64,000 nt of DNA. Origin: Flavimaribacter sp024343425 (GTDB lineage Bacteria; Pseudomonadota; Alphaproteobacteria; Rhizobiales; Rhizobiaceae). Location of the stretch: positions 4,216,001 to 4,280,000 of the forward strand of contig OZ245773.1 of assembly GCA_965227645.1 (NCBI GenBank). The letters are read 5' to 3'. The notes beneath the pieces are model-generated. The model had not been told where the DNA came from. It was given only the letters and a program-made list of their open reading frames with translations, and searched no databases. Below, in pieces: positions 8,837 through 17,448 of this stretch. Every line of letters begins with the position of its first letter. The stretch's first letter is position 1. The position numbers and the translations under genes were made by a program.

Positions 8837-9391
8837 TCAATGCTGCGTCCCCTTCTGCTGACCACGCAGCTGTGGCAACATTTCCGCAACAGCGGCCACG
8901 CGCCTCAGATCAGCGGCGTATTGTTCTGCTGCGTCCTTCACGATCTCTTCCATGCGATCCATCTGGCCAATAACGAAGTAGAAGCCGCGACCCGGTATAA
9001 CCGCTCCGAGTTCGACCAGAAGCGGCGCCAGATTGACCGTCGGGCCCATCGCGTGGGCGTGATCTGCGCCGGTCAAAAGCGGGATCGCGACCACGCCTGA
9101 GAGGCCGTTCGCCGGATACCGATCCAGGAAGACCTTGAGCAGTCCGGAGTAAGTCGCCTTGTAGGTTGGAGACGCGAAGATCACCAGGTCGCTGTCAGCG
9201 ACACAGGCATTCACCGCGTCCATCTTTGCGCTTGGCCATTCCAGGATCTCGTCCCGGTAGTCAGCGAGATCGATTACTTCCGCGCCTTGTGACAAGGGGC
9301 CGAACAGCTCCGCGGCCAGTGTTTTGGCGACCTTGAGAGTACGCGATCGGGGCTTGGGGTTTCCGACAACAATAGACAGTTTCAAAGTCAT
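8837..9391 (-). CDS. NAD(P)H-dependent FMN reductase, SsuE/MsuE family (copy 1)
   Basis: The product begins MTLKLSIVVGNPKPRSRTL, matching the flavodoxin-like phosphate-binding loop of SsuE/MsuE FMN reductases, with the FASPTYKATYSGLLK section that binds flavin. The ATG at 9391 overlaps the stop of the monooxygenase gene (ATGA), so it is preferred over an upstream ATG at 9409. It should supply reduced FMN to the class-C-type monooxygenase next to it. It is about 76 percent identical (hand alignment of the first 172 residues) to the gene at 11610-12170, so the operon carries two paralogues. Confidence 0.85.
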   Translation of the reverse strand: MTLKLSIVVGNPKPRSRTLKVAKTLAAELFGPLSQGAEVIDLADYRDEILEWPSAKMDAVNACVADSDLVIFASPTYKATYSGLLKVFLDRYPANGLSGVVAIPLLTGADHAHAMGPTVNLAPLLVELGAVIPGRGFYFVIGQMDRMEEIVKDAAEQYAADLRRVAAVAEMLPQLRGQQKGTQH

Positions 9392-10494
9392 TGCGCACTT
9401 ACCCTGCATGCCACGCCGTACTGCGACATGGGCGACAACACCTTTTCCGCAACGGCCTTGAGATCCTCAACGTAGTCAGGCACGATCAGGATCACGCCAT
9501 CCAGTTCACTTTCGGAAACGATGTTGGCGATGCGCCGGCAGAGCGAGTCATAGGAACCGACGAGCGTACTGGAAGGAACTGCGGTCCTCTTTCCCTCGCC
9601 CGCCATCCGTTTCGATGCGGCGCTTACATCCTTCGCGTTGGGATTCATGTCGTATCCCAGAGCGATATCGTCCAGACACTCGACGTCCACGCCCTCGTTG
9701 AAATGGTCGAGCCTGGCCTGGGCTTCCTCGTCGGTCGCGCCCGGGATCACATTGAGCAGACCATAGATCTTGAGATCCGTCTTGCCCATGTCCCTGGCCA
9801 CAGCTTTGGCCTGCCTTCCAATTTCAATATATTTGCCTTCTCCCGACCCAATGAAGGCGATGTCGCAGTTTTCGGCCGCAAACCGGAAACCTCGGCCGGA
9901 TGCTCCGGCGTTCGCGAGAGGCGGCAGTGCGGAAGGCTTGGGGCCCATTGTCGCCTCGTCAAGTTCGTAAAATTCGCCTTTGTGGGACACAACATCCTCT
10001 GTCCACAATCGCTTGACGACCTTTATCCATTCATCTGCGAGATCGTAGCGTTCGTCGTGGCTCAATCCGTCCCTCCAAAGTCCGACATGGGACAAGTCCA
10101 GGTAGCTTGATCCGGTCACCAGGTTTAGCCCGACGCGCCCCGGCGATATCTGATCGAGCGTCGTCATCATCTTGGCTATGATCGCCGGTTCATAGACGGT
10201 CATGTGAATTGTCCCGAAGACGCCAATGCGGGATGTCGCCTGCAACAGGGCCGCTGACGTCGTCATCGATTCAAGCGAACGCATCCAGTGTTCCGAAGGT
10301 CCCTTGCGGCCACGCCAGATGCCCGGGCTCAGTACAAAATCGAAGCCAAGCGCTTCTGCGCCGCGGACGACTTCAAGAACACGGCGAAAAGAACCATCCT
10401 CGACCGCAGGCGAATTCACCGAGTGGATCCAGCCATGATTGCCAACCGGTATGAAAACACCGACATCGATCACCTTCGTCAATTCATTCTCCAA
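9388..10494 (-). CDS. LLM-class flavin-dependent monooxygenase, RutA-like
   Basis: This luciferase-like TIM-barrel monooxygenase (up to 368 residues) resembles pyrimidine oxygenase RutA: VGVFIPVGNHGWIHS near the N-terminus, GRVGLNLVTGSSYLDL in the middle and SSTLVGSYDSLCRRI towards the end. RutA uses reduced FMN and O2 to open the uracil ring; here the substrate is unknown. The start is TTG at 10494 or TTG at 10482; the latter has GGAG six bases upstream and may be the true one. No ATG is available. Neighbouring RutC-like and RutF-like genes strengthen the Rut comparison, while RutB, RutD, RutE and RutG are absent. Confidence 0.85.
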   Translation of the reverse strand: MENELTKVIDVGVFIPVGNHGWIHSVNSPAVEDGSFRRVLEVVRGAEALGFDFVLSPGIWRGRKGPSEHWMRSLESMTTSAALLQATSRIGVFGTIHMTVYEPAIIAKMMTTLDQISPGRVGLNLVTGSSYLDLSHVGLWRDGLSHDERYDLADEWIKVVKRLWTEDVVSHKGEFYELDEATMGPKPSALPPLANAGASGRGFRFAAENCDIAFIGSGEGKYIEIGRQAKAVARDMGKTDLKIYGLLNVIPGATDEEAQARLDHFNEGVDVECLDDIALGYDMNPNAKDVSAASKRMAGEGKRTAVPSSTLVGSYDSLCRRIANIVSESELDGVILIVPDYVEDLKAVAEKVLSPMSQYGVACRVSAQ

Positions 10495-10532
10495 TTTTTC
10501 AAGGACCTCGCTATTCCTGGCCTGCTTCCGGT

Positions 10533-10991
10533 TCAGGCATGGCGGGAATGTGTTTCATTGAGTATGCGGGCGTCGGACCCGATCTGCGCGCCGGGCGCAT
10601 AGGCGACGACGTCCACTTCCAGCATGAGTTCGGGAAGCATCAGCGCCACCACCTGCACGCCAGTGCTCGCCGGACGGTGATTGCCAAAAAATTCGTCCCG
10701 CACTTCCCAGTATTGTCTCGTGAAAGTCATGTCTTCCATTGGAGTTGTCAGATAGTTGGTCAGTCTGATTATGGAATTCAGATCACATCCGAACATGCCA
10801 AGGCGCCGGCGAACGTTGGTGAAAATCTGACGCGCTTGCGCCTTTATGTCGCCTGCGCCGACGACCGCTCCATTCTCGTCGAAGGCAACGACGCCCGACA
10901 GCCAGATGAAATCACCAGCCTGAACCAGATGGCACATGGGTTTCGTTGCGTCCCATAGCTGCTTCTCGACGATAAATTTGGGATCATTCAT
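10533..10991 (-). CDS. RidA family protein, RutC-like
   Basis: The 152-residue protein belongs to the RidA/YjgF/UK114 superfamily, whose members deaminate enamine/imine intermediates or, as RutC, act on aminoacrylate-type products of pyrimidine opening. Visible hallmarks are the sequence around FIWLSGVVAFDENGAVVG, QARQIFTNVRRRL and the C-terminal LMLPELMLEVDVVAY; the arginine usually found in the RTxV section reads differently here (RPASTGVQVV). Its place between the RutF-like and RutA-like genes suggests it handles the reactive product of the monooxygenase. ATG at 10991. Confidence 0.82.
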   Translation of the reverse strand: MNDPKFIVEKQLWDATKPMCHLVQAGDFIWLSGVVAFDENGAVVGAGDIKAQARQIFTNVRRRLGMFGCDLNSIIRLTNYLTTPMEDMTFTRQYWEVRDEFFGNHRPASTGVQVVALMLPELMLEVDVVAYAPGAQIGSDARILNETHSRHA

Positions 10992-11073
10992 GTACTCTAC
11001 TCCAAATCCGATTGCCCGTTTGAAATCAGGATATCAACATCCAATTACTTTGCACTGCCTGATCAACCAGCTA

Positions 11074-11613
11074 TCATTTCATGGTCGCTGTCACGTCTCC
11101 AAGATGTCTGTACTCTCCATTGAAATAAAGAAGAGGTTCTTTGTCCTGGTGATTGCCGGGATGGATTTTCATTACTTGACCTATAACAATGTAATGGTCT
11201 CCAGCACGATGCTCGTTTGCTATTTTACAGTCCAGAAGCAGCAACGCGCCGTCTATCGCGGGGTTCTGGCTCGGCAGCATGGACCATTCGACACCGTCCC
11301 ACTTGTCGACGCCTTTGCGCGCAAACTGATTTGAAATCGATTGCTGGTTTCGGGTCAGCACATTGACCGAAAACTTTCCGGTTTCGCGAATTCGCGGATA
11401 GCTGGATGAAGACCTCATGACGCTGAATGAGATCAGCGGCGGATCCATCGAGACGCTGTGGAACGACTGGCAGGTGAACCCGATCGCTTCGCGCCCATCG
11501 TGTCCGGCAATCACTGTAATCCCGGAGGCATAGAGCCCAAGCGCACTACGAAATTCGCGAGAATCTATAGCTGGGCCGTCGTGCGTTGAGTGTTGAGCTT
11601 CAAGATTGTTCAT
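11074..11613 (-). CDS. Flavin reductase family protein, RutF/HpaC-like
   Basis: The 179-residue protein has the FMN-binding split-barrel pattern of NAD(P)H:flavin reductases: FRSALGLYASGITVIAG near the start, GFTCQSFHSVSMDPPLISFSV, and FSVNVLTRNQQSISNQFA. RutF and HpaC have this layout and regenerate reduced FMN/FAD for a partner monooxygenase. The ATG at 11613 overlaps the stop of the upstream SsuE-like gene by 4 bp. The unit therefore contains two structurally unrelated kinds of flavin reductase. Confidence 0.85.
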   Translation of the reverse strand: MNNLEAQHSTHDGPAIDSREFRSALGLYASGITVIAGHDGREAIGFTCQSFHSVSMDPPLISFSVMRSSSSYPRIRETGKFSVNVLTRNQQSISNQFARKGVDKWDGVEWSMLPSQNPAIDGALLLLDCKIANEHRAGDHYIVIGQVMKIHPGNHQDKEPLLYFNGEYRHLGDVTATMK

Positions 11614-12170
11614 GCTGAAAGCCCCTTTGGCGCTCCTGGATCGCCATTGCCTCTCAGCGATCCTGCGATCGCTGTCAGATCGCCTATATTGGCGGCGTAT
11701 TGGTCCGCCGCCGCCTGCACGATTTCGTCCAGGCGATCCATATGGTCGATGACAAAGTAGAACCCGCGTCCGGGAACCAATGCGCCAAGCTCCACCAGCA
11801 GAGGCGAGAGATTGACTGTCGGGCCCATGGCGTGCGCATCGTTCGCGCCTGTCAGGAGCGGAATGGCCACGACGCCAGACAAGCCGTTTGACGGATAGCG
11901 GTCCAGAAAGACCTTGAGCAAGCCGGTATACGTCGCCTTGTAGGTCGGCGAGGCGAAGATGACGACATTGCTGTCGGCAACCCGTGCGTTGACCGAATCC
12001 ATTTTCTCGCTGGGCCATTCCAGGATGACGTCACGGTAGTCGGCAAGATCGATTATATCCGCGTCTTTTGACAGAGAGCCGAACAGTTTGCCGGCCAGCA
12101 CCGTCGCCACCTGCAGGGTGCGCGATTTCGGTTTTGGATTCCCCACGACAATTGACAGTCTGAGCGTCAT
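11610..12170 (-). CDS. NAD(P)H-dependent FMN reductase, SsuE/MsuE family (copy 2)
   Basis: This is the promoter-proximal gene of the minus-strand Rut-like operon. It starts MTLRLSIVVGNPKPKSRTL and shares the whole fold, including FASPTYKATYTGLLK and MGPTVNLSPLLVELG, with copy 1 at 8837-9391. Divergence between the copies is concentrated in the last third. Role as in copy 1: supply of reduced FMN. The C-terminal tail (RGNGDPGAPKGLSA) differs completely from copy 1. Confidence 0.85.
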   Translation of the reverse strand: MTLRLSIVVGNPKPKSRTLQVATVLAGKLFGSLSKDADIIDLADYRDVILEWPSEKMDSVNARVADSNVVIFASPTYKATYTGLLKVFLDRYPSNGLSGVVAIPLLTGANDAHAMGPTVNLSPLLVELGALVPGRGFYFVIDHMDRLDEIVQAAADQYAANIGDLTAIAGSLRGNGDPGAPKGLSA

Positions 12171-12286
12171 TATTCCTCACAGCAAGTTTGCAGGAAGTAA
12201 GACGTGTCACGACTACGAACGGGGAAACCCTGCCTTTGGACGCATGACCTCAGCCCGTGCAGACAACAACATGTCTCACAAAACCG

Positions 12287-12328
12287 AGGTATTTTGGCCC
12301 GGCAAAACCCGCACCAAGGTGTTTTGGC
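12287..12328. repeat. Direct repeat in the Rut-like operon control region
   Basis: AGGTATTTTGGC at 12287-12298 is repeated as AGGTGTTTTGGC at 12317-12328, 11 of 12 bases identical and exactly 30 bp apart. The repeats lie 117-158 bp upstream of the first gene of the minus-strand operon (start 12170). Helically phased repeats at this distance could bind an activator; the regulator is unknown. Nothing else was recognised in the 278-bp gap 12171-12448. Confidence 0.35.
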
Positions 12329-12448
12329 TCAGTACGGAAGCGGCGAAATTCGCCTTTCGTGTGAAAAGCTAGCACCAACCTTGCGATGACGTCAACAGGC
12401 CATTCGCCGAATGCCAGCGAGTCATTGCTTCACCAATTCGGAATGCTT

Positions 12449-12937
12449 TCACACCGGAAGATAGCTGCTGCTCTTGACCTCTTCCATGACCGCGTAGGTG
12501 TGCGTTTCGCGCACGCCGGGAAGCGGCAGGATCACGTCGGACAGGAAAGCGCGGTAGGCGTCCATGCCCGAGACGCGCGCCTTGACCAGATAATCGAAAC
12601 CGCCGGCGACCATGTGGCACTCCATCACGTCGTCGCTGCGCTGCACGGCGCGGGCGAAGGCGTCGAAAGTCTCCGGCGTGGTGCGATCAAGCTTGACCTG
12701 CACGAAAACAAGAAGATGGCGGCCGAGTTTTACCGGAGACAACACCGCCTGGTATCCCTCGATAAAGCCGTCGCGATGCAATCTCTTGACGCGCTCCGCC
12801 GTCGCCGTCGGCGAGAGGCTTATACGATCCGCGAGTTCGATATTGGTGAGCCGGCCGTCACGCTGAAGCGTGCGGAGAATCTTTCGGTCAATTGCGTCAA
12901 TGCTCTTCATCACACCGTCATTATTCCATTGCGCCAT
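12449..12937 (-). CDS. Lrp/AsnC family transcriptional regulator
   Basis: The protein has the Lrp N-terminal helix-turn-helix (SIDAIDRKILRTLQRDGRLT... then LSPTATAERVKRLHRDGFI) and a C-terminal RAM ligand-binding domain (LLVFVQVKL, ECHMVAGGFDYLVKARV). Such proteins form dimers to octamers and respond to amino acids. The ATG at 12937 gives MAQWNNDGVMKSID; an ATG at 12910 (MKSIDAID) and a GTG at 12946 are alternatives, none with a strong ribosome-binding site. It lies just downstream of the proline-racemase-family gene on the same strand and may regulate it in response to an imino acid. Confidence 0.88.
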   Translation of the reverse strand: MAQWNNDGVMKSIDAIDRKILRTLQRDGRLTNIELADRISLSPTATAERVKRLHRDGFIEGYQAVLSPVKLGRHLLVFVQVKLDRTTPETFDAFARAVQRSDDVMECHMVAGGFDYLVKARVSGMDAYRAFLSDVILPLPGVRETHTYAVMEEVKSSSYLPV

Positions 12938-12986
12938 GAATATCACTACTACTCGATGGCGCCATAGTGAAAGACGCGATGCGACT

Positions 12987-14030
12987 TCAGGGCTGCTTCC
13001 TGGCGGTATGGCCCCAGGTGTCGCTCAGCCGGTAGCCTTCCGGCCAGGGATCGTCCGGATCAAGCATGTGCTGGTGGGTTCCGGTGATCCAGCCGCGACC
13101 GCTGATCTCCGGTACGATCGCGGGCCTGGTCCCAACGGTCACGGCTTCAGCAATGCGGCCGGCGAAAGTTGATCCAAGGACCGATGTCGCCGTAAACCGG
13201 TCACCGACCTGCATCAAGCCGCGCGCGTGCAGCAGCGCCATCCGTGCGGAAACAGCGGTCCCGGTTGGGGACCGGTCGATCTTGCCCGGTCTTATGGCGA
13301 CGGCTGATCGCGCCTCAAAACCGTGTGCGCCCTCGGCCAACGGCCCTGCAAACAGGCAGAAGGAGATGTGACGCCATTCGGGAAGGTCCGGGTGTTCGAA
13401 CCCGATTTGCGCGTTGGCGGCGTCGCTGATCCGCATGCCGAGTTCGGCCAGATCATGCGCCTCGTCGGCCACAAGATCAAATCCGAGAGCTGTGGCGTCG
13501 ACCACGACGAAGCTGTCGCCGCCATAGGCCGTGTCGACATTCAACGTGGGAAGGCGCTCCACTTCCAGCGCAGCGTCGAGCCGTCCCGCGAATGACGCGA
13601 CATTGCGAATGTGGATGCGCTCGGCCTTGCCGTTGCGGCATTCGGCCCGCACGCGCACGAGCCCGCCCGGCGCTTCCAGCGTGAGAAGGGTTTCCGGTTC
13701 CTGCATCGCGATGACGCCGCTGTCGAGCAGGACAGTCGACACGCATATCGAATTGGAGCCGGACATGGGCGGCGTATCCTCGGGCTCCATGATGATAAAG
13801 CCCATTTGCGCCTCCGGATGCTTCGGCGGGACCAGCAGATTGACATGGCGAAAGACGCCGCCGCGCGGTTCGTTGAGCACGAAGTTGCGCAAGGTTCCGT
13901 CAGTCTCGATCCAGTTTCGCTGCTCCCACAGCGTATCGCCCGGCGGCGGGGCGACGCCGCCGACAATGACGTCGCCGACCTCGCCCTCCGCGTGACAGGA
14001 GACCACATGAATTGTTTTCGTACTGCGCAT
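12987..14030 (-). CDS. Proline racemase family protein with Ser/Thr at both catalytic positions
   Basis: The 347-residue protein has the full two-lobed proline racemase/4-hydroxyproline epimerase/trans-3-hydroxyproline dehydratase fold. In proline racemase the two general acid/base cysteines lie in MCGH and SPCGT. Here they read MSGSNS (Ser90) and DRSPTGT (Thr256), so both cysteines are replaced. Cys/Thr members are known dehydratases and Ser/Cys members are known epimerases; a Ser/Thr pair is neither, so activity cannot be read from the sequence. The neighbouring Lrp regulator fits an imino-acid link. Confidence 0.85.
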   Translation of the reverse strand: MRSTKTIHVVSCHAEGEVGDVIVGGVAPPPGDTLWEQRNWIETDGTLRNFVLNEPRGGVFRHVNLLVPPKHPEAQMGFIIMEPEDTPPMSGSNSICVSTVLLDSGVIAMQEPETLLTLEAPGGLVRVRAECRNGKAERIHIRNVASFAGRLDAALEVERLPTLNVDTAYGGDSFVVVDATALGFDLVADEAHDLAELGMRISDAANAQIGFEHPDLPEWRHISFCLFAGPLAEGAHGFEARSAVAIRPGKIDRSPTGTAVSARMALLHARGLMQVGDRFTATSVLGSTFAGRIAEAVTVGTRPAIVPEISGRGWITGTHQHMLDPDDPWPEGYRLSDTWGHTARKQP

Positions 14031-14246
14031 GAAGCGAGCATACCCGGATATCGCTGCGAATCGAACGGATTAAGGAGAATCATGCGACGCTGTTTGAGAA
14101 AAGGCGGCTTCGACGCTATTGTCCGGCTGCTTTCCTTGCATCCGTCGGCGGTTCATGTCTCTGTTAAGTTCCGGATGTAAAACACTTACCAGCATCCTGC
14201 CTCACACCTTTCCACCGCCGGCCTGCGCATTATCGGACATTTTTTC

Positions 14247-16034
14247 ATGAGTTTCGTCAATCAGAGCCAATCGCCGACATCTTCCGATTCTCACCGGAAT
14301 ATCAACGACGATCCCGGCGTCGAAACCTACCGCACTATCGATCGCATGCAGGAAGCCACGCTCGGCCGGATGACAGGCGGATTGTCGCCTGCGGCCATCG
14401 CGCTTGCCTTCTGCGACTGGACCCTCCATCTGGCCGCAGCGCCCGGAAAGCGGATGGAGCTTGCCGAGAAGGGCTGGCGCACGGCTGCGCAATTCGGCGA
14501 GCATTTGATGACCGGCGGTTCGCAAGCCCCGAGGGGGACAGCCCCTGTTCCCGGCGATCATCGTTTTGACGGCGACCACTGGGACAAGCAGCCCTACACG
14601 ACCATGACCCAGGCCTTTCTCCTGACCCAGCAATGGTGGCAAAGCGCGACGCGCGCCGTGCCGGGCGTCAGTCCGCACAACGAGGAAGTCGTCTCCTTTG
14701 CGACCCGCCAGATCCTCGACATGTTTTCTCCCTCCAACAACCCTTTCACCAATCCGAAAGTGATCGACAAGACGATCGAGACCGGCGGACGAAACCTTGT
14801 CGAGGGCTTCCAAAACTATATAGCGGATTTCGCCCGACAGGCGGCGAGCGACAAGCCTGTCGGAGCGGAGGACTTCGTTCCGGGCAAGAACGTCGCCGTG
14901 ACGCCTGGCAAGGTGGTGTTTCGCAATCACCTGATCGAACTGATCCAGTATGCGCCGCAAACCGAAGAGGTGCTGGCGGAGCCGATCCTGATCGTGCCGG
15001 CCTGGATCATGAAATATTACATCCTCGACCTTTCTCCGGAAAATTCCCTCATTCGCTATCTCGTCAGCCGAGGGCACACGGTTTTCTGCATCTCGTGGCG
15101 CAATCCCGATGAGGAAGACCGCGACCTGACGATGGACGATTATCGCAGATCGGGCGTGATGGCGGCTGTCGACGCGATCAGCGTCATTGCGCCGGAACGC
15201 AAGATCCATGCTGCCGGCTACTGCCTCGGCGGCACGCTGCTTTCGATCGCAGCCGCGGCCATGGCGAGAGTTCGCGACGACCGGCTGGCGTCGGTGACGC
15301 TGCTGGCCGCCCAGACCGATTTCACCGAACCCGGCGAACTCGCGCTGTTCATCGACCACAGCCAGATGAACCTGCTGGAAAGCATGATGTGGGATCGGGG
15401 CTATCTCTCCGCAGACCAGATGGCCGGCGCCTTCCAGATGCTGCGAAGCAACGATCTCGTCTGGTCGCACCTGGTGCACGACTACCTGATGGGCGAACGC
15501 ACGCCGATGATCGATCTGATGGCCTGGAATGCGGACACGACGCGCATGCCCTATCGCATGCACGCCGAATATCTGGAGAAACTCTATATCAACAATCAGC
15601 TGGCCGGCGGCCATTTCATGGTGGACGGCCGCCCGGCCGTTCTTGAAAACATCCGCTTGCCTTTGTTCGTCGTCGGCACGGAAAAGGACCATGTCGCGCC
15701 CTGGCGCTCGGTCTACAAGATCCACCTGCTGACGGATACAGACACCACCTTCGTGCTGACGAGCGGCGGACACAACGCCGGAATCGTCAGCGAACCCGGA
15801 CATCCGCATCGTCACTACCGCATCGCACAAAAAAGCATTGACGATCCGCTGCTCGGCCCCGAAGAATGGGTAGCGGCTGCGCCGAGTAAGGAAGGTTCAT
15901 GGTGGGAGGCATGGAGCGACTGGTTGACTGAGCACTCATCGAGCGAACGGGTTGGAGCGCCAAAGCTGTCCCCCGGCGCCGAGGGCTCGGCGCTGCTCTG
16001 CGACGCGCCCGGCGTCTATGTCCTCCAGCAATGA
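14247..16034 (+). CDS. phaC: Class I poly(3-hydroxyalkanoate) polymerase PhaC
   Basis: The 595-residue protein has the PhaC N-domain and an alpha/beta-hydrolase catalytic domain. The lipase-like box is GYCLGG with the acylated nucleophile Cys326; the aspartate lies in LMAWNADTTRMP and the histidine in TSGGHNAGIV, as in class I synthases. It polymerises (R)-3-hydroxyacyl-CoA into storage granules. No phaA, phaB, phaE or phaR is in the window. It is followed by a MaoC/PTA fusion (7-bp gap) and a fabI paralogue, a conserved-looking arrangement in alphaproteobacteria. The start ATG at 14247 gives a standard N-terminus. Confidence 0.9.
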   Translation: MSFVNQSQSPTSSDSHRNINDDPGVETYRTIDRMQEATLGRMTGGLSPAAIALAFCDWTLHLAAAPGKRMELAEKGWRTAAQFGEHLMTGGSQAPRGTAPVPGDHRFDGDHWDKQPYTTMTQAFLLTQQWWQSATRAVPGVSPHNEEVVSFATRQILDMFSPSNNPFTNPKVIDKTIETGGRNLVEGFQNYIADFARQAASDKPVGAEDFVPGKNVAVTPGKVVFRNHLIELIQYAPQTEEVLAEPILIVPAWIMKYYILDLSPENSLIRYLVSRGHTVFCISWRNPDEEDRDLTMDDYRRSGVMAAVDAISVIAPERKIHAAGYCLGGTLLSIAAAAMARVRDDRLASVTLLAAQTDFTEPGELALFIDHSQMNLLESMMWDRGYLSADQMAGAFQMLRSNDLVWSHLVHDYLMGERTPMIDLMAWNADTTRMPYRMHAEYLEKLYINNQLAGGHFMVDGRPAVLENIRLPLFVVGTEKDHVAPWRSVYKIHLLTDTDTTFVLTSGGHNAGIVSEPGHPHRHYRIAQKSIDDPLLGPEEWVAAAPSKEGSWWEAWSDWLTEHSSSERVGAPKLSPGAEGSALLCDAPGVYVLQQ

Positions 16035-16041
16035 GGGATTG

Positions 16042-17448
16042 ATGAACAAGGAATTTCTGAGAAACCGGACCTTCGACGAGCTCCAGACCGGCGACAGCGC
16101 CTCCATGGTTCGCATCGTCGGACGCGACGACATCGATCTCTTCGCCGCCGTTTCCGGCGACGTCAATCCGGCGCATCTGGACGCGACCTTCGCGGCCACA
16201 GACCTGTTCGGTCATATCGTGGCGCATGGCATGTGGACGGCCGCGCTGATTTCCGCCGTGCTCGGAACGAAGCTGCCCGGACCGGGCACAATCTATCTTG
16301 GACAGGACCTCAAATTTCTGAAACCGGTGTCGCCCGGAGACACGGTGACAGCTTCGGTCAAGGTGCGCGAAAAGAAAGACAGCAAGCGAATTGTCATCCT
16401 CGACACCGAATGCACCAACCAGGATGGCGAGCAGGTTCTATCGGGCGCCGCCACCGTGATCGCGCCGGACACCATCATCGAATGGCCGCGAACAACCCTG
16501 CCGGATGTTTCGCTGCGCCGGCATGACCGCTTCGACAGCTACGTGAAGAAAGCCCGCGACTCCGGCATCGTTCCGGCTGCGATCGTACATCCCTGCTCGC
16601 CGGAGGCGTTGATTGCGGCTATCGAAGTCCACGATGAAAAGTTGCTGGAACCCGTGCTTGTCGGCCCGGAAGCCAAAATCAAGGCGGCGGCCGAAGCCGC
16701 ACAGGTTTCAATCGACCACCTTGTGATCGAAGACACGCCGCACAGCCACGCGGCGGCCGAACGCGCTGTCGAGATGGCCTCGAGCGGACGGGTCGGCATG
16801 CTGGTCAAGGGCAGCCTCCACACCGACGAACTGTTATCCGCCGTTGTGGCGCGCGGTTCACCGCTTCGCACCGAACGGCGCGTCAGCCATGTCTACGCGA
16901 TCGATGTCCCGTCCTATGCAAAGCCTCTCGTCATCACCGACGCCGCAGTCAACATCCAGCCCGATCTCAACGGCAAGATGGACATTTGTCAGAATGCGAT
17001 CGATTTCCTGCTCCGGCTCGGATACGAGGAGCCGCTGGTCGCCGTGCTGGCCGCCGTTGAAACGGTCAACGAAAAAATGCAGGCGACGCTCGACGCCGCT
17101 GCGCTGACCGTAATGGCGGCCCGGGGCCAGATCACCGGCGCCAGGGTGGACGGCCCGCTCGCCTTCGATAACGCGATTAGCGTGGACGCCGCCAAAACCA
17201 AGGGCATCGTTTCACCGGTCGCCGGCAAGGCGGATATCCTCCTCGTGCCGGATCTGGAGTCCGGCAACATGCTGGCCAAGCAACTGATCTACTTCACCGG
17301 CGCCACCGCCGCAGGTCTGGTGCTGGGCGCGCGCGTGCCGATCGTGCTGACCAGCCGCGCCGACTCCATAGTCACCCGCATCACATCGGCCGCGCTTGCG
17401 AAGCTCGTCAGCGTCAGGGAGCCGCTTGCGAGCGTGTCGGCGCCATGA
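16042..17448 (+). CDS. Bifunctional enoyl-CoA hydratase (MaoC) / phosphate acetyl- or butyryltransferase
   Basis: The ATG at 16042 (GAGGGATTG upstream) gives MNKEFLRNRTFDEL and a 468-residue fusion. Residues about 1-150 form a MaoC hot-dog domain with the hydratase signature SGDVNPAHLD and GHIVAHGMW. Residues about 160-468 form a PTA_PTB phosphotransacylase domain (SGRVGMLVKGSLHTDEL, VLGARVPIVLTSRADS). The first domain can make (R)-3-hydroxyacyl-CoA for PhaC; the second interconverts acyl-CoA and acyl-phosphate. No acetate or butyrate kinase gene is adjacent. It overlaps fabI by 4 bp. Confidence 0.88.
   Translation: MNKEFLRNRTFDELQTGDSASMVRIVGRDDIDLFAAVSGDVNPAHLDATFAATDLFGHIVAHGMWTAALISAVLGTKLPGPGTIYLGQDLKFLKPVSPGDTVTASVKVREKKDSKRIVILDTECTNQDGEQVLSGAATVIAPDTIIEWPRTTLPDVSLRRHDRFDSYVKKARDSGIVPAAIVHPCSPEALIAAIEVHDEKLLEPVLVGPEAKIKAAAEAAQVSIDHLVIEDTPHSHAAAERAVEMASSGRVGMLVKGSLHTDELLSAVVARGSPLRTERRVSHVYAIDVPSYAKPLVITDAAVNIQPDLNGKMDICQNAIDFLLRLGYEEPLVAVLAAVETVNEKMQATLDAAALTVMAARGQITGARVDGPLAFDNAISVDAAKTKGIVSPVAGKADILLVPDLESGNMLAKQLIYFTGATAAGLVLGARVPIVLTSRADSIVTRITSAALAKLVSVREPLASVSAP

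Noticed and set aside
14202..15830. 542-codon minus-strand frame opposite phaC
   Set aside because: The plus strand has all PhaC catalytic motifs; the antisense translation is basic, histidine-rich and without domains.
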